This document shows, piece after piece, positions 21,317 to 30,892 of a stretch of DNA of 64,000 bases (its first letter is position 1; each line of letters begins with the position of its first letter). The stretch comes from JAJPKK01 sp963702755 (lineage in GTDB: Bacteria > Pseudomonadota > Alphaproteobacteria > Rhizobiales > Xanthobacteraceae). Location of the stretch: contig CAVPDZ010000028.1 in the NCBI GenBank assembly GCA_963702755.1, positions 1-64,000 of the forward strand. The letters are read 5' to 3'. A program made the translations under genes and the position numbers. The notes under the pieces were generated by a model. The model did no database searches, was not told the origin of the DNA, and was given only the letters and a program-made list of their open reading frames with translations.

Positions 21317-21978
21317 ATGCTGAAATCCAAATTCCACGGCTTGACTATGGCGCTTGCATTCGTCGGCACCATCGTTGCAACGCCGGCCTTCGCCCAATCG
21401 CTTTTCCCGTTCTTTGGCAACTCGGCGCCCCAGCAAGATCGCCGCATGGCCTATGCGCCGTACGGTCAGTCTGGCGACGAAGTCACTGAGCAGTCCGGCC
21501 GCTTCAAGCGCCAGGTGGTCGACTATCGCACCAGCGAAGCCGCTGGCACCATCATCGTCGACACGCCGCACACCTATCTCTACTACGTGCTGGGCAACGG
21601 CAAGGCGGTCCGCTACGGCATCGGCGTCGGTCGCGAAGGCTTCACCTGGTCCGGCACGCAGACGATTTCGCGCAAGGCCGAATGGCCGGATTGGACCCGC
21701 CGCCGGAAATGGTCGCGCGTCAGCCCTATTTGCCGCGCTTCATGGCTGGCGGTCCGGAAAATCCGCTCGGCGCGCGCGCCATGTATCTCGGCGGCACCAT
21801 CTACCGCATCCACGGTACCAACGCGCCGTCCACGATCGGCGGCCATGTCTCTTCGGGCTGCATCCGCATGGTCAACGAGGACGTGATCGATCTCTACAGC
21901 CGCACTAACGTCGGCACGAAGGTGATCGTGCTGCCGATGGAGCGTCGGGCTGACACGCCGCGCGGCAACAACGGCTGA
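21317..21978 (+). CDS. L,D-transpeptidase (YkuD/ErfK), frameshifted
   Basis: A signal peptide (LTMALAFVGTIVATPAFAQ) precedes a YkuD domain: TIIVDTPHTYLYYVLGNGKA, GREGFTWSGTQTI, and the catalytic block RIHGTN...TIGGHVSSGCIRM with the active Cys. These enzymes make 3-3 peptidoglycan cross-links or anchor lipoproteins in the periplasm. The frame breaks after EWPDWT, where one C is missing from an expected CCCCG run near 21690; the next frame supplies PPPEMVARQPYLPRF and the catalytic half. The ATG at 21317 is preferred over 21305 because GGGGG lies eight bases before it. A strong terminator follows. Confidence 0.88.
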
Positions 21979-22002
21979 TTCCCGGTTGTAGCGTAACAGT
22001 AG

Positions 22003-22035
22003 CGCCGGTCCGGATCCGTCCGGGCCGGCGTTTTT
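22003..22035 (+). terminator. Strong intrinsic terminator
   Basis: A 12-bp stem (CGCCGGTCCGGA / TCCGGGCCGGCG, one G:U) with loop TCCG is followed by TTTTT. It ends the L,D-transpeptidase transcript. Confidence 0.93.
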
Positions 22036-22363
22036 CGTTGCCTAAATCGATTGTTTGGCCTCGGCCTCCGCGATGAGGCGATGGCTCCCGGCGCGCCAAT
22101 GGTCCCGCTTTCAGCCGCACGTTTCAGTGCACAACGGGATTGACCCGCGCTGACGGTGCACTTTGGGAAAACCTGCCTGAGCTCACGTGACGCGCGGTTC
22201 GTCGTCTGCAGCCATTCAAAGGACGATGCCGAGGGTCGTAGCTGCGCCCAGAGCTCTCCCTCGCTGGGAGGGAGAAGGGCGCCATGAATTTTTGCTGGAG
22301 CGATCCCGCCGTTTACGATGCTAAGATCGCAGCATCTCATCGTCACCCCACAGGAGTCGGAGA
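22036..22363. other. Intergenic region upstream of the aromatic-acid operon
   Basis: No gene is seen. The stretch must hold the promoter of the operon beginning at 22364, but no clear sigma-70 boxes or operator could be picked by eye. Confidence 0.5.
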
Positions 22364-23210
22364 ATGGCGCAGCCTCAGAAGGAAGTAGTCAAGGTCGACA
22401 AGTACAACGGCGTCACCACAGTGTGGATGAATTGGCCGGAAAAGAAGAATGCCATGAATCCGGCCTTGCACGAGGCGATGGACCGCACGCTTGCCGAGCT
22501 TGAGACCGATCCCGACACCAAGGTCGTGGTGATCCGCGGGGCCGGGGGCAACTTCTCGGCGGGCCAGGACCTCAAGGAATTCTTCCGCGACAACGAGGAG
22601 AAGCCCGCCGCTTTCAAGCGCGCCGCCGAGCAGGCCAACCGCTGGCGCTGGGAGCGCCTCTATGGCTACGACAAGCCGACGATCGCCCTGATCGAGGGGT
22701 ACTGCGTCGGCGGCGCGTTCATGCAGCTCCTCGCTACCGACTTCGCAATCTGTGCTGAGGATGCAACGTTCTCGCTGTCGGAGGTGAACTGGGGCATCCT
22801 GCCGGGCGCACTCGTGAGCAAGGTCGTGGCGGATGCCGTATTGCCGCGTCACGCGCTCTACTACTGCTGCCTCGGCGAGCCGTTCGACGGCAAGGAAGCG
22901 GCGCGCGTCGGCATCTGCAATTTGCGGTGCCGCACGATAAGCTCGAGGCCGAGGTGACGAAGCTTGCCGAGAAGCTGATGGCGAAAAGCCCGGCGGTGCT
23001 GCGCGCCACCAAGCAGGCGGTTCGCCACGTGCGCACGATGGACTTCGGCCAAGCCTACGACTACCTCAAGGAAAAGGGCCAGGCCATCAAGGTCAAGGAC
23101 CCGGAGCAGTCGTACAAGACCGGCCTCTCCAGTTCATCGACCAGAAGAGCTACAAGCCCGTCTATGCACCCTTCAAGCTCGGCACAATGCTGACCGATCA
23201 GCGCAAATGA
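22364..23210 (+). CDS. p-Hydroxycinnamoyl-CoA hydratase/lyase, two frameshifts
   Basis: A crotonase-fold enzyme of the HCHL type, which hydrates feruloyl- or p-coumaroyl-CoA and cleaves it to the aromatic aldehyde and acetyl-CoA. GNFSAGQDLKEFF forms the oxyanion hole, and FSLSEVNWGILPG matches the HCHL catalytic-Glu segment (SExNWGxPPG) rather than a generic enoyl-CoA hydratase. The frame changes near 22920 (AATTTGCGG for AATTTCGCGG) and near 23125 (CTCCAGTTC for CTCCCAGTTC). The restored end reads FIDQKSYKPVYAPFKLGTML. GGAG precedes the ATG. The stop overlaps the next gene as ATGA, so the genes form one operon. Confidence 0.85.
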
Positions 23211-24365
23211 CGGGGTCGCTGTCCGGCATCAAGGTCATAGAACTGACCACCATGATCACCGGCCCGCTGGCCGGAATGATGCTGGCCGATCTTGGCGCCG
23301 ACGTCATCAAGATCGAGAACCCGGAGGGCGGCGACACCTTCCGCAGTTTCCGCGGCGGGCTCTATAGCCCGCATTTCTGTGGCTATAACCGCAACAAGCG
23401 CTCGCTTGCGCTCGACCTGCGCGCCGACTTCGGCCGGCGCGCGTTCGAGAAGCTCGTCGCCCGCAGCGACGTGCTGCTGATCAATTCCGGCCCGGCGTGC
23501 TCGAGCGGCTCGGCTATCCCGACGAACGACTGCTCGCGATCAACAATCGGCTCATCCGCTGCCACATCAGCGGCTTCGGCGCCGACGGCCCATATGCGGA
23601 GCGGCCGCGTACGACGCGGTGTCGCAAGCGCTGAGCGGGATGTCGAGCCTCTTTCTCGCGCCCGACGATCCACAAATCGCGGGACCGACCATCGGTGACA
23701 ACGTCACCGGCCAATATGCCTGCTATGGCATTCTCTCGGCTTTGTTCGAACGAGAGCGCACCGGCAAGGCGCGTCGCGTCGACGTCAACATGCTGGAATC
23801 GACCATCGCGTTCATGCCGGACCCGTTTGGCTATTACACCCAGCTCAATCTGGTGTCTGATCCTTATCTGCGGCCGCACACGTCACAGTCGTATGCTTTT
23901 CGCTGCGCTGACGGCAAGCTTATCACGATCCACTTGTCGTCCCAGACCAAGTTCTGGGAAGACTTCGTGACGACCATCGGCCGTCGCGACATGCTGGAGC
24001 ACCCCGACATCAAGACCCGCGTCCAGCGGATCGACAACTACGACATCGCGCACCGCATCGCAGCCGAAGAGTTCATCAAGCATCCCCTGGCCTACTGGGT
24101 CGAAGCCTTTTCCAAGGTCGACGTGCCGTTTGCGCCGGTCTACGACATCACCGAAGTGTTCGACGACGCGCAGGTGCGCCACCTCGACACCTTCGTCGAT
24201 CTCGATCATCCCGAGATGGGCCGCGTCACGGCGATACGCCGGCCGGTACGTTTCGATGGTGGCCGCGCCGATGAGCCCGCGGTCGCACCGCCGACCCTCG
24301 GCCAGCACACGCAAGAGATTCTACGCGAGCTCGGCATGAGCGAAGAAACCAAGAAGGCGTCGTAA
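23207..24365 (+). CDS. Class III (CaiB/BaiF) CoA-transferase, two frameshifts
   Basis: The N-terminus IKVIELTTMITGPLAGMMLADLGADVIK is the classic family III CoA-transferase opening. The catalytic Asp is in the later DGPYAE/DAVSQALSGMSS region, and TGQYACYGILSALFERERTG completes the interlocked-ring fold. These enzymes move CoA between acids via an aspartyl-CoA thioester. Frame changes occur near 23490 (one T missing; restored NFRPGVLERLGY) and near 23600 (one base missing; restored YDAVSQALSG). It sits between the hydratase/lyase and the UbiD decarboxylase and could activate the operon's acid substrate. Confidence 0.87.
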
Positions 24366-24389
24366 GCGCGCGCGGGAGGAAAACCCCTG

Positions 24390-25981
24390 ATGCAAGAGAA
24401 TTTCCGCCAGTTCCTGGATCGGCTGCGGCAGACCGGCGAGCTTGTCGACCTTCATCAACCGGTCGACATCCGGCACATTTCGACGCTCGTCGATCAGGCC
24501 AAGACTGCGTTGTTCTTCCACAACGTCATCGGCTACGACATGCCGGTGGTCTCAGGAATCATCCGCTCGCGCGAGCGCGCAGCGATGGCGCTTGGCTGCG
24601 ACACCTATGCCGAGATCGAACACAAGCTGAAGGCTGCGATCGACCGTCCGATTCCGCCGAAGCACGTGAAATCGTCGCCGACGCGCGAAGTCACGCTCGT
24701 CGGCGATGACGTCGATCTCTACAAGCTGCCGATCCCGATGTCGTCGATCTTGACGGCGGCCCCATGATCACGGCCGGCGTCGTGATCGCGCGCGACCCGG
24801 AACTCGGCGTCAACAGCGGCATCTACCGCTTCATCGTCAAGGAGAAGGGCCTGACGGGTATCGACATCGTCACGCCCAACAACATGCGCCTGTTTGCCCA
24901 GCGCGCGTTCGAGCGCAAGGAGCCGCTGCCGATCTCGATCAGCATCGGCACACATCCGATCGAGATCACGGGTTCGGGTTATCGTGCGCCGCTCGGCGTC
25001 GACGAGATGGGCATCGCCGGCGGGTTGCGCGGCGCGCCGGTCGAACTGGCGCCATGCAAGACGATCGACGTGCCGTATATCGCGGATGCCGAGATCGTGC
25101 TCGAGGCAGAGATATTGCCGACCGGCTGGACCTGGCCGGAGGGGCGCTTCGGCGAATTCACCCGGCTGATGGGCGGGCTGCACTGGAACCCCTTGGTGCG
25201 CATCAAGGCGATCTCGATGCGCAAGGACGCGATCTACTACAACCTGCACATGCCATGGGAGAACACGTGGCTCGCCGCGCCGATCCGTTACACGGCGATC
25301 AGGCAGGCGCTCCGCACCGCGGGCGTGCAGGTGAAAGACATCAATGTCACCCTTGGCGGCTGCGCGTTCTGGCACGCGGTCATTTCCATCAAGAAGCAGC
25401 CGGGCGAGGGCAAGAATGCGCTTCTCGCCGCGCTATCGGTGATGGACCTCAAGCACGTCGTCGTCGTCGACGACGACATCGACATCTTCGATCCGACCGA
25501 GGTGGAGTGGGCGATTGCGACCCGCGTCCAGGGCGACCGCGACGTGATGATCGTCAGCAATGCGCGGGCAAAGCCGCTTGATCCGAGCCTGCCGCAGGGA
25601 TTCGGCATCGTCCCGACCGGCGCGAAGGTCGGCATCGATGCGACCATCCCGGAGGGCATTCCGAAGGAGCATTACGAGCGCATCACCTACGCCTATGCCG
25701 AGCGCGCAAAGATTGCCGACTACGTTGACGGCAAGACCGACGAAACGGGCGAGGCTGGCGACGATCTCGCGGTCAAGGCGCTCGCGGACGAAATCTTTGC
25801 CGCTATCGAAAAACAGCCGCTCTATTACACTGATATCGCCGAGCGGTTCGCGCGCTACAATTTCCGCACCATTGCCCAGGCGATCGGCCATCTACATGCG
25901 ACCGAGCGATTATGGCAGGATTCGCGTGGACGGATGTGCGTGCGCGGATCGAAATTCGCGGCAAAGCCGCCGACAAAGTGA
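24390..25981 (+). CDS. UbiD-family (prenylated-FMN) decarboxylase, one frameshift
   Basis: A full-length UbiD-like protein of about 530 residues. It opens with FRQFLDRLRQTGELVDLHQP. After LYKLPIPMSSI the frame changes near 24755 (one T missing), and the next frame gives DGGPMITAGVVIARDPE, restoring the family's D-G-G-x-Y/M-I-T motif. Later features are GIYRFIVKEKGLTGIDI, IGTHPIEITGSGY and DDDIDIFDPTEVEWAIATR. UbiD enzymes (de)carboxylate aromatic or unsaturated acids using prenylated FMN made by UbiX, which is not in the window. GGAGG precedes the ATG. Substrate unknown; the neighbours point to an aromatic acid. Confidence 0.9.
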
Positions 25982-26008
25982 GTGCGTTGAGGGGGGCGCG
26001 GTAGATTT

Positions 26009-27028
26009 CTACCGCTGTCCCAGCGTCTTTGCGGCCTCGTCGACAAACTTGTTCGTATAGGTCTTTGACAGATCGATCTTTGCCTTGGCGACTTCCGGTG
26101 ACGACTGGCTGAAGACGTCGAGCACCGCCTGCGCACCTTTGGGGTCCATGCGGCCGTTGAGGGAATACATGGGAATGGTGTTCTTCAGCGCCGCTAGGTA
26201 AAGCCCCTTGTCGGCGCCAACCATGTCCTCCGGCATCTTCGCCATGATTTCTTCGGCTGTGTGCGAATGGATCCATTGCAGGGTCGCGACAATTGCGTTC
26301 GCAAGCTGCTGGGTCTCCTTGTCGTGCTTGGCGATCCAGTCGGCCCGTGAATAAAGCGCGCCACCCGGATAGTCGCCGCCGAACACCGCGACGTTGTCGG
26401 CCTGCGTGCGCGTGTCGCTCAGGATTTTCAGGCTCGGATACTTGGCTTGCAAAAGCGTCGGCGTTGGATCGAGCATCACCGCCGCATCGACCGTACCCTG
26501 CTCCATCGCGGCTACGGCGGTTGCTTCCAGTCCAACGCCGATGACGGCGACGCTGTCAGGATCGATCTTGTTCTTGGCTAGCAGATATTTGAGGAAGAAA
26601 TCGGTCGACGAGCCCGGCGAACTGACGCCGACCTTGTGCCCCGCGAGATCCTTGATCGAGGTGATCTCGCTTGTGTGCTTCGGCGACACCCCCAGTACCT
26701 CGCCCGGGAAGCGGTCATAGACCACGAAGGCCTGTAGCTGCTGGCCCTTCGCCGCGAGATTGACGCAGTGATCGTAATAGCCCGACACGACATCGGCGCT
26801 GCCGCCGATGACGGCCGTCAGCGCCTGGGCGCCACCTTTGAAATTGACGATTTCGATGTCGAGCCCGGCCTTCTTGTATTCGCCGAGCTGCTCGGCGAGC
26901 ACGGTCGGCAGATAACAAAGACAACCGGCGCCACCGACGGCGATGGTGATCTTTGCCGCCGCTACGCCGCAAAGGAGCATCAGCGCAGTAAACGACGCGA
27001 GAACGCGGGCAATCACTCTGGTATGCAT
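26009..27028 (-). CDS. NMT1/SsuA-type ABC substrate-binding protein
   Basis: The ATG at 27028 follows GGGAGG and starts a signal peptide (VLASFTALMLLCGVAAA). The mature part has the NMT1/THI5-like pattern TIAVGGAGCLCYLPTVLAEQL, YKKAGLDIEIVNFKGGAQAL, SADVVSGYYDH and KVGVSSPGSSTDFFLKYLL. It should bind a small anion or aromatic ligand for a NitT/TauT-type importer, but no ATPase or permease adjoins it. It is convergent with the UbiD gene and 26 bp downstream of ilvH on the same strand, so it may be read through from the ilv operon or have its own promoter. Confidence 0.88.
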   Translation of the reverse strand: MHTRVIARVLASFTALMLLCGVAAAKITIAVGGAGCLCYLPTVLAEQLGEYKKAGLDIEIVNFKGGAQALTAVIGGSADVVSGYYDHCVNLAAKGQQLQAFVVYDRFPGEVLGVSPKHTSEITSIKDLAGHKVGVSSPGSSTDFFLKYLLAKNKIDPDSVAVIGVGLEATAVAAMEQGTVDAAVMLDPTPTLLQAKYPSLKILSDTRTQADNVAVFGGDYPGGALYSRADWIAKHDKETQQLANAIVATLQWIHSHTAEEIMAKMPEDMVGADKGLYLAALKNTIPMYSLNGRMDPKGAQAVLDVFSQSSPEVAKAKIDLSKTYTNKFVDEAAKTLGQR

Positions 27029-27053
27029 GGTCGTCCTCCCGACTGATTTTCTC

Positions 27054-27613
27054 TCAGCGATATTGCATCGCTTCAGGGCCGCGTGCGATCGCGACGATGC
27101 CGGTGCGCGACACTTCAACGAGGCCGAGCGGCAGCATCAGGTTGATGAACTGATCGATCTTCTCGGAACCGCCGGTAATCTCGAACACGAAGCTCTCGAT
27201 GGTGGCATCGATCACGCGGGCGCGGAACGCGTCAGCGAGCCGCAGTGCCTCGACCCGCTCGTCACCCTTGCCGCGCACCTTTACCATCGCGAGCTCGCGC
27301 TCGATCGAAGGACCCGAAGTGGTCATGTCGACCACGCGGTGGATCGGCACCATGCGGTCGAGCTGGTTCTTGATCTGCTCGATCACCATTGGCGTGCCGC
27401 GCGTTACGATGGTGATCCGTGAAAGGTGCTTTTCGTGCTCGGTCTCGGAGACAGTGAACTCTCGATATTGTAGCCGCGGCCGGAGAACAGGCCGATAACC
27501 CGGGCAAGTACGCCCGGCTCGTTGTCGACGATGACGGCGAGTGTGTGGGTCTCGATCGCCTGCGCCGTCGTCGCGGCAGGATAATGGGTAGTACCTGCAG
27601 ATGCGGTATTCAT
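27054..27613 (-). CDS. ilvH: Acetolactate synthase regulatory (small) subunit, frameshifted
   Basis: The start MNTASAGTTHYPAATTAQ leads into the ACT domain HTLAVIVDNEPGVLARVIGL and GRGYNIES. The frame then changes near 27460, where one base is missing. The other frame continues TVSETEHEKHLSRITIV, IEQIKNQLDRMVPIHRVVD and the second domain ESFVFEITGGSEKIDQFI. The subunit confers valine feedback control on the catalytic subunit IlvB. It lies 141 bp downstream of ilvB on the same strand; a small hairpin (CTTTCC/GGAAAG, 27636-27651) sits in the gap. Confidence 0.92.
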
Positions 27614-27754
27614 AAATCAAAGTCCTTGATCTCATCTTTCCATCAGGAAAGGCCGATGGGGACGAAGCGGGCGAGGGCGTTCGGACAGTCGGAGGGACGC
27701 TTACCCACAACGCCTCGCGATCGGGCTTCTCCTATCGGAGAGGTCCAGATGCGT

Positions 27755-29507
27755 TCACACCATCACCTTGCCTTCCTCGGTGATCGCGTCGTCCAAGCTC
27801 TCCGCGGCATCGCCCAGGATCATTTCGTTGTGAGCGCGGCCCGAAGGGATCATCGGGAAGCAGTTGTCCGCCGGGTCGACGACGCAGTCGAAGATCACCG
27901 GCTTCTTGACGTTGATCATCTCCAGGATCGCGCCGTCGAGATCAGACGGCTTCTCGCAGCGGATGCCGACTGCGTGATAAGCTTCCGCGAGCTTGACGAA
28001 GTCCGGCAGCGCTTCGGTGTAGCTATGCGAGTAGCGGCCGCCATGCAGTAGTTCCTGCCACTGCCGCACCATGCCCATATATTCGTTGTTGAGGATGAAG
28101 ATTTTGATCGGCAGCCGGTACTGCGCCGCAGTCGACATTTCCTGCATCGTCATCAGCACCGAGGCCTCGCCGGCAATGTCGATGACGAGCGAGTCCGGAT
28201 GCGCCATCTGCACGCCGACCGCGGCGGGCAGGCCATAGCCCATCGTGCCCAGTCCGCCCGACGTCATCCAGCGGTTCGGTTCCTCGAACTTGAAGAACTG
28301 CGCCGCCCACATCTGGTGCTGGCCGACCTCGGTGGTGATGTAGACGTCACGGTCGCTCGTCAGCCGCGTAGAGCCGCTCGATGGCGTATTGCGGCTTATG
28401 ATCACACTCGTGGCCTGATAGGCGAGCGAATTTGCGCCCGCGCCACTTGTCGATCTCCGCCCACCATGCCTTGAGCGCGGCGCGATCGGGCGCGGCTCGG
28501 CTCGTCGCGCCACTCGCGCAGCATGTGGTCGAGAACGTGGGCGCAATCGCCGACGATGGCGAAATCCACTTGCACGTTCTTGTTGATCGAGGACGGATCA
28601 ATGTCGACGTGGATTTTCCTCGAACCCGGCGAGAACGCGTCGAGCCGGCCGGTGATGCGGTCGTCGAACCGCGCACCGATGCAGATCATCACGTCGCAAT
28701 CGTGCATGGCGATGTTGGCCTCGTAGGTGCCGTGCATGCCCAGCATGCCGAGCCATTGCTGGATCGGAGCCGGCACAGCGCCGAGCCCCATCAGCGTCGA
28801 GGTGATCGGAAAGCCGGTGAGCTTCAGGAAATCGCGCAGCGCCGCGCTTGCAGCCGGCCCCGAATTGATGACGCCGCCGCCGGTATAGAACAGCGGTCGC
28901 TTGGCGCCCGCCATGAGCTCAACCGCGGCCTTGATGCGATCGGGATCGCCCTTGATCTTCGGCTTGTAGCCGCGATGGGGAAATTGGTTCGGCCTCGGTA
29001 TAGATGCCCTTTGCGAACTGGATATCCTTCGGGATATCGACCACGACCGGGCCCGGCCGGCCAGTCGCAGCCACATAAAACGCCTCGTGCAGGACGCGCG
29101 GCAGATCGGCGATGTTTTTCACGAGATAATTGTGCTTCGTGCAGGGCCGCGTGATGCCGACCGTGTCGCATTCCTGGAATGCGTCGTTGCCGATCAGGTG
29201 CGTTGGCACTTGCCCGGTGATGCAGACGAGCGGGACCGAATCGCATCATAGCGTCGGTGAGGCCCGTGACGGCGTTAGTCGCGCCGGGTCCGGAGGTGAC
29301 GAGCACGCAGCCGACCTTGCCGGTCGAGCGCGCATAGCCTTCCGCCGCGTGCACCGCGCCTTGCTCGTGGCGCACCAGGATGTGTCGCACTTTGTCCTGA
29401 TGGAACAGCGCATCATAGATCGGCAGCACTGCTCCGCCGGGATAGCCGAACACGTGCTCGACGCCCTGATCCGCGAGCGCCCGGATGACCATCTCCGCTC
29501 CATTCAT
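27755..29507 (-). CDS. ilvB: Acetolactate synthase catalytic subunit, multiple frameshifts
   Basis: This thiamine-diphosphate enzyme makes acetolactate or acetohydroxybutyrate, the first common step of Ile/Val/Leu synthesis. Seen in order: MVIRALADQGVEHVFGYPGG, HEQGAVHAAEGYARSTGKVG, PTHLIGNDAFQECDTVGITR, FPITSTLMGLGAVP, and the cofactor domain GGLGTMGYGLPAAVG with NNEYMGMVRQWQEL. The reading changes frame near 29245, 28985, 28495, 28440, 28405 and 28370, each by about one base. The ATG at 29507 (MNGAEMVIRALA) is taken. A Pro/Thr-rich extension starting MAAQTPRSRKSG upstream is in another frame and may be the native N-terminus if a further indel exists. An attenuator precedes the gene. Confidence 0.93.
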
Positions 29508-29729
29508 GACGGAGGGACTCGGCGCTCGGCTGAGGCGCGGGCGTCCCGCTTGCGACGCCAGGGGTGGCGCCCGGTGTAGGCGTTGCTCCCGACTTGCGGG
29601 AACGCGGTGTTTGAGCGGCCATGGACGGCTCCGTTGGTATGCGGCTTTGCGAGGTGCTCGGTTCGGCGTGTGACATCTGGGCCATCATCTGTTGGGGTTG
29701 TTTGAGGTTTTCAGGGCATTCCGGGCAAC

Positions 29730-29751
29730 AAAAAAGGGCCTCATGGGCCCT
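29730..29751 (-). terminator. Attenuator terminator in the ilvB leader
   Basis: On the minus strand AGGGCC and GGCCCT pair around a 5-base loop and are followed by six T. It lies ~30 bases after the leader-peptide stop and ~220 bases before the ilvB ATG, the expected place for a transcription attenuator. Confidence 0.85.
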
Positions 29752-29755
29752 GGTC

Positions 29756-29803
29756 GCGCATCGCCACATTCGCGGACGGTGTCACCCGCCCCCGGCGATG
29801 CGC
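29756..29803 (-). promoter_or_regulatory. Leader RNA long-range stem of the ilvB attenuator
   Basis: GCGCATCGCC inside the leader-peptide codons pairs perfectly over 10 bp with GGCGATGCGC just upstream of the terminator hairpin. A ribosome stalled at the preceding Val-Ile-Val-Leu codons would cover the first arm and free the second. This is the switch element expected for attenuation; the antiterminator partner was not defined by eye. Confidence 0.7.
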
Positions 29804-29832
29804 CTCCTAAGTACGATAACAAAATTGCGCAC
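29782..29832 (-). CDS. ilvB leader peptide (16 residues)
   Basis: GTG at 29832 opens MRNFVIVLRRRIAGGG and ends in TGA. It contains a run Val-Ile-Val-Leu followed by another Ile, so all three branched-chain amino acids made by the downstream pathway are tested. GAGAGG lies seven bases before the GTG. Leader peptides rich in Ile/Val/Leu codons ahead of a terminator control ilv operons in many bacteria; low charged tRNA stalls the ribosome and lets transcription continue into ilvB. The peptide itself is probably not functional as a protein. Confidence 0.85.
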   Translation of the reverse strand: MRNFVIVLRRRIAGGG

Positions 29833-29999
29833 GGATGTGCCTCTCAGCTCGAAAGTTGCGTCGTTTATAAGTGTCTGCACTCGAAAGTCAAGGCTGCGCT
29901 GGCCAGATGGGCCGCGTGCAAGACGGACCTTTGGCCAAGTTCGGGAACTTGCCTTTCGCTCATCGGTTGCCTCAAGCTATGCGCAGGAAGGAGTACGCC

Positions 30000-30239
30000 A
30001 TGCAGCAGAATGCCCGCACAGATACCGGTAATCCGCTTCATCACACGCGTAAGATGAGTGCCGAATTCTCAGCTCTCATTGATCATCTGCGGCACGACAT
30101 CGAGCAAGTGGAGGAGCCGCAGTTCAAGGCGATGTTCGAGACGGCAGCCGAAGTCTTGGGCGGCTTGGTCAACGCTTTCGATCACTATGAGCAGAAGGGC
30201 GAGGCCGCGTGGCGCGAAACCGCGCGGAAATCGAAATAG
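30000..30239 (+). CDS. Small acidic helical protein (79 residues), unknown
   Basis: The ATG at 30000 follows AAGGAG at a good distance; the longer in-frame reading upstream has no coding character. The product (MQQNARTDTGNPLHHTRKM start) is mostly helical, with MSAEFSALIDHLRHDIEQVE and AEVLGGLVNAFDHYEQKGEA. No signal or membrane segment is present. Similar small conserved proteins occur in bradyrhizobia without a known role. It is 31 bp ahead of another small gene and 170 bp divergent from the ilvB leader start. Confidence 0.65.
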   Translation: MQQNARTDTGNPLHHTRKMSAEFSALIDHLRHDIEQVEEPQFKAMFETAAEVLGGLVNAFDHYEQKGEAAWRETARKSK

Positions 30240-30270
30240 ACAAGGCAAGCCGCGTATCGCGGAAACCAAA

Positions 30271-30420
30271 ATGATCCGCAAGCTCAAATCAGGCGGCTAC
30301 CGCCTCTATTCCCGAAAGGCCGATCCCAAAACCGGTCGACGCCGCAATCTCGGTACCTTCAAAAGCCGCACGGAAGCCGAAAAGCACAAGCGGGACGTCC
30401 AGTATTTCAAACGCCACTGA
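30271..30420 (+). CDS. 49-residue basic protein, integrase-N-like motif
   Basis: The product begins MIRKLKSGGYRLYSRKADPK and contains TGRRRNLGTFKSRTEAEKHK. This is the short three-stranded pattern seen in AP2-like/Arm-type DNA-binding domains of integrases, here standing alone. GGAAA precedes the ATG. It immediately follows the 79-residue gene on the same strand. Stand-alone 45-50-residue relatives are frequent in alphaproteobacteria. A DNA- or RNA-binding role is inferred from charge and pattern only. Confidence 0.65.
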   Translation: MIRKLKSGGYRLYSRKADPKTGRRRNLGTFKSRTEAEKHKRDVQYFKRH

Positions 30421-30528
30421 TGACACGGCTTTTCGTCTGACGTGCGTAACTCCCGAGCCGGCGGCGCGGCGACAGTGGCAATTCCATCGGCAGCACCTAC
30501 ATGTAGGATGTGTCAGCCGAACCTTTAG

Positions 30529-30759
30529 GTGAATGCATTGAGAGTCGCATCAAAAGAAGCCGAGGAGCGCGCTGCTACGAAGCTCCAGAGAAAGCAAACT
30601 CAGGAGCTCGAAGCTTCCGCGGCTTGGGCTGAGTATCTGGCAAGCCGCCAAGCCGAGCGGGAGAAAACGGAGCGGTTGCGGTTGCTTCGTCGCGAGCGCG
30701 AGGCGGCAATTGCCGCGGCCGCTACCAGCAAACCCGCCAAGCGCTCGAAGAGCGCTTAA
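30529..30759 (+). CDS. Small basic coiled-coil protein, unknown
   Basis: GTG at 30529 opens a 76-residue reading (MNALRVASKEAEERAATKL start) dominated by Ala, Glu, Arg and Lys in helical heptads, ending in a Lys/Ser tail (KPAKRSKSA). No family is recognised and no clear ribosome site is visible. Its TAA stop lies inside the 4-bp target duplication of the adjacent insertion sequence, so the insertion left the reading frame intact. Confidence 0.4.
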   Translation: MNALRVASKEAEERAATKLQRKQTQELEASAAWAEYLASRQAEREKTERLRLLRREREAAIAAAATSKPAKRSKSA

Positions 30760-30771
30760 GGGCACCTCGAA
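30760..30771 (+). repeat. IS5 left terminal inverted repeat
   Basis: GGGCACCTCGAA, exact reverse complement of the right end; adjoining TTAA target duplication at 30756-30759. Confidence 0.93.
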
Positions 30772-30892
30772 CAATGAAGAGTTTTTTGTTGGCTCGATTG
30801 CCGATGCTGCGCGACGGTGATTTTCGCTCTTAATTTGTCGGGAATTCGGTGCGCCAGGCGTCCGATCGGAGCGCTTCGGGCAGACTCCGCCC

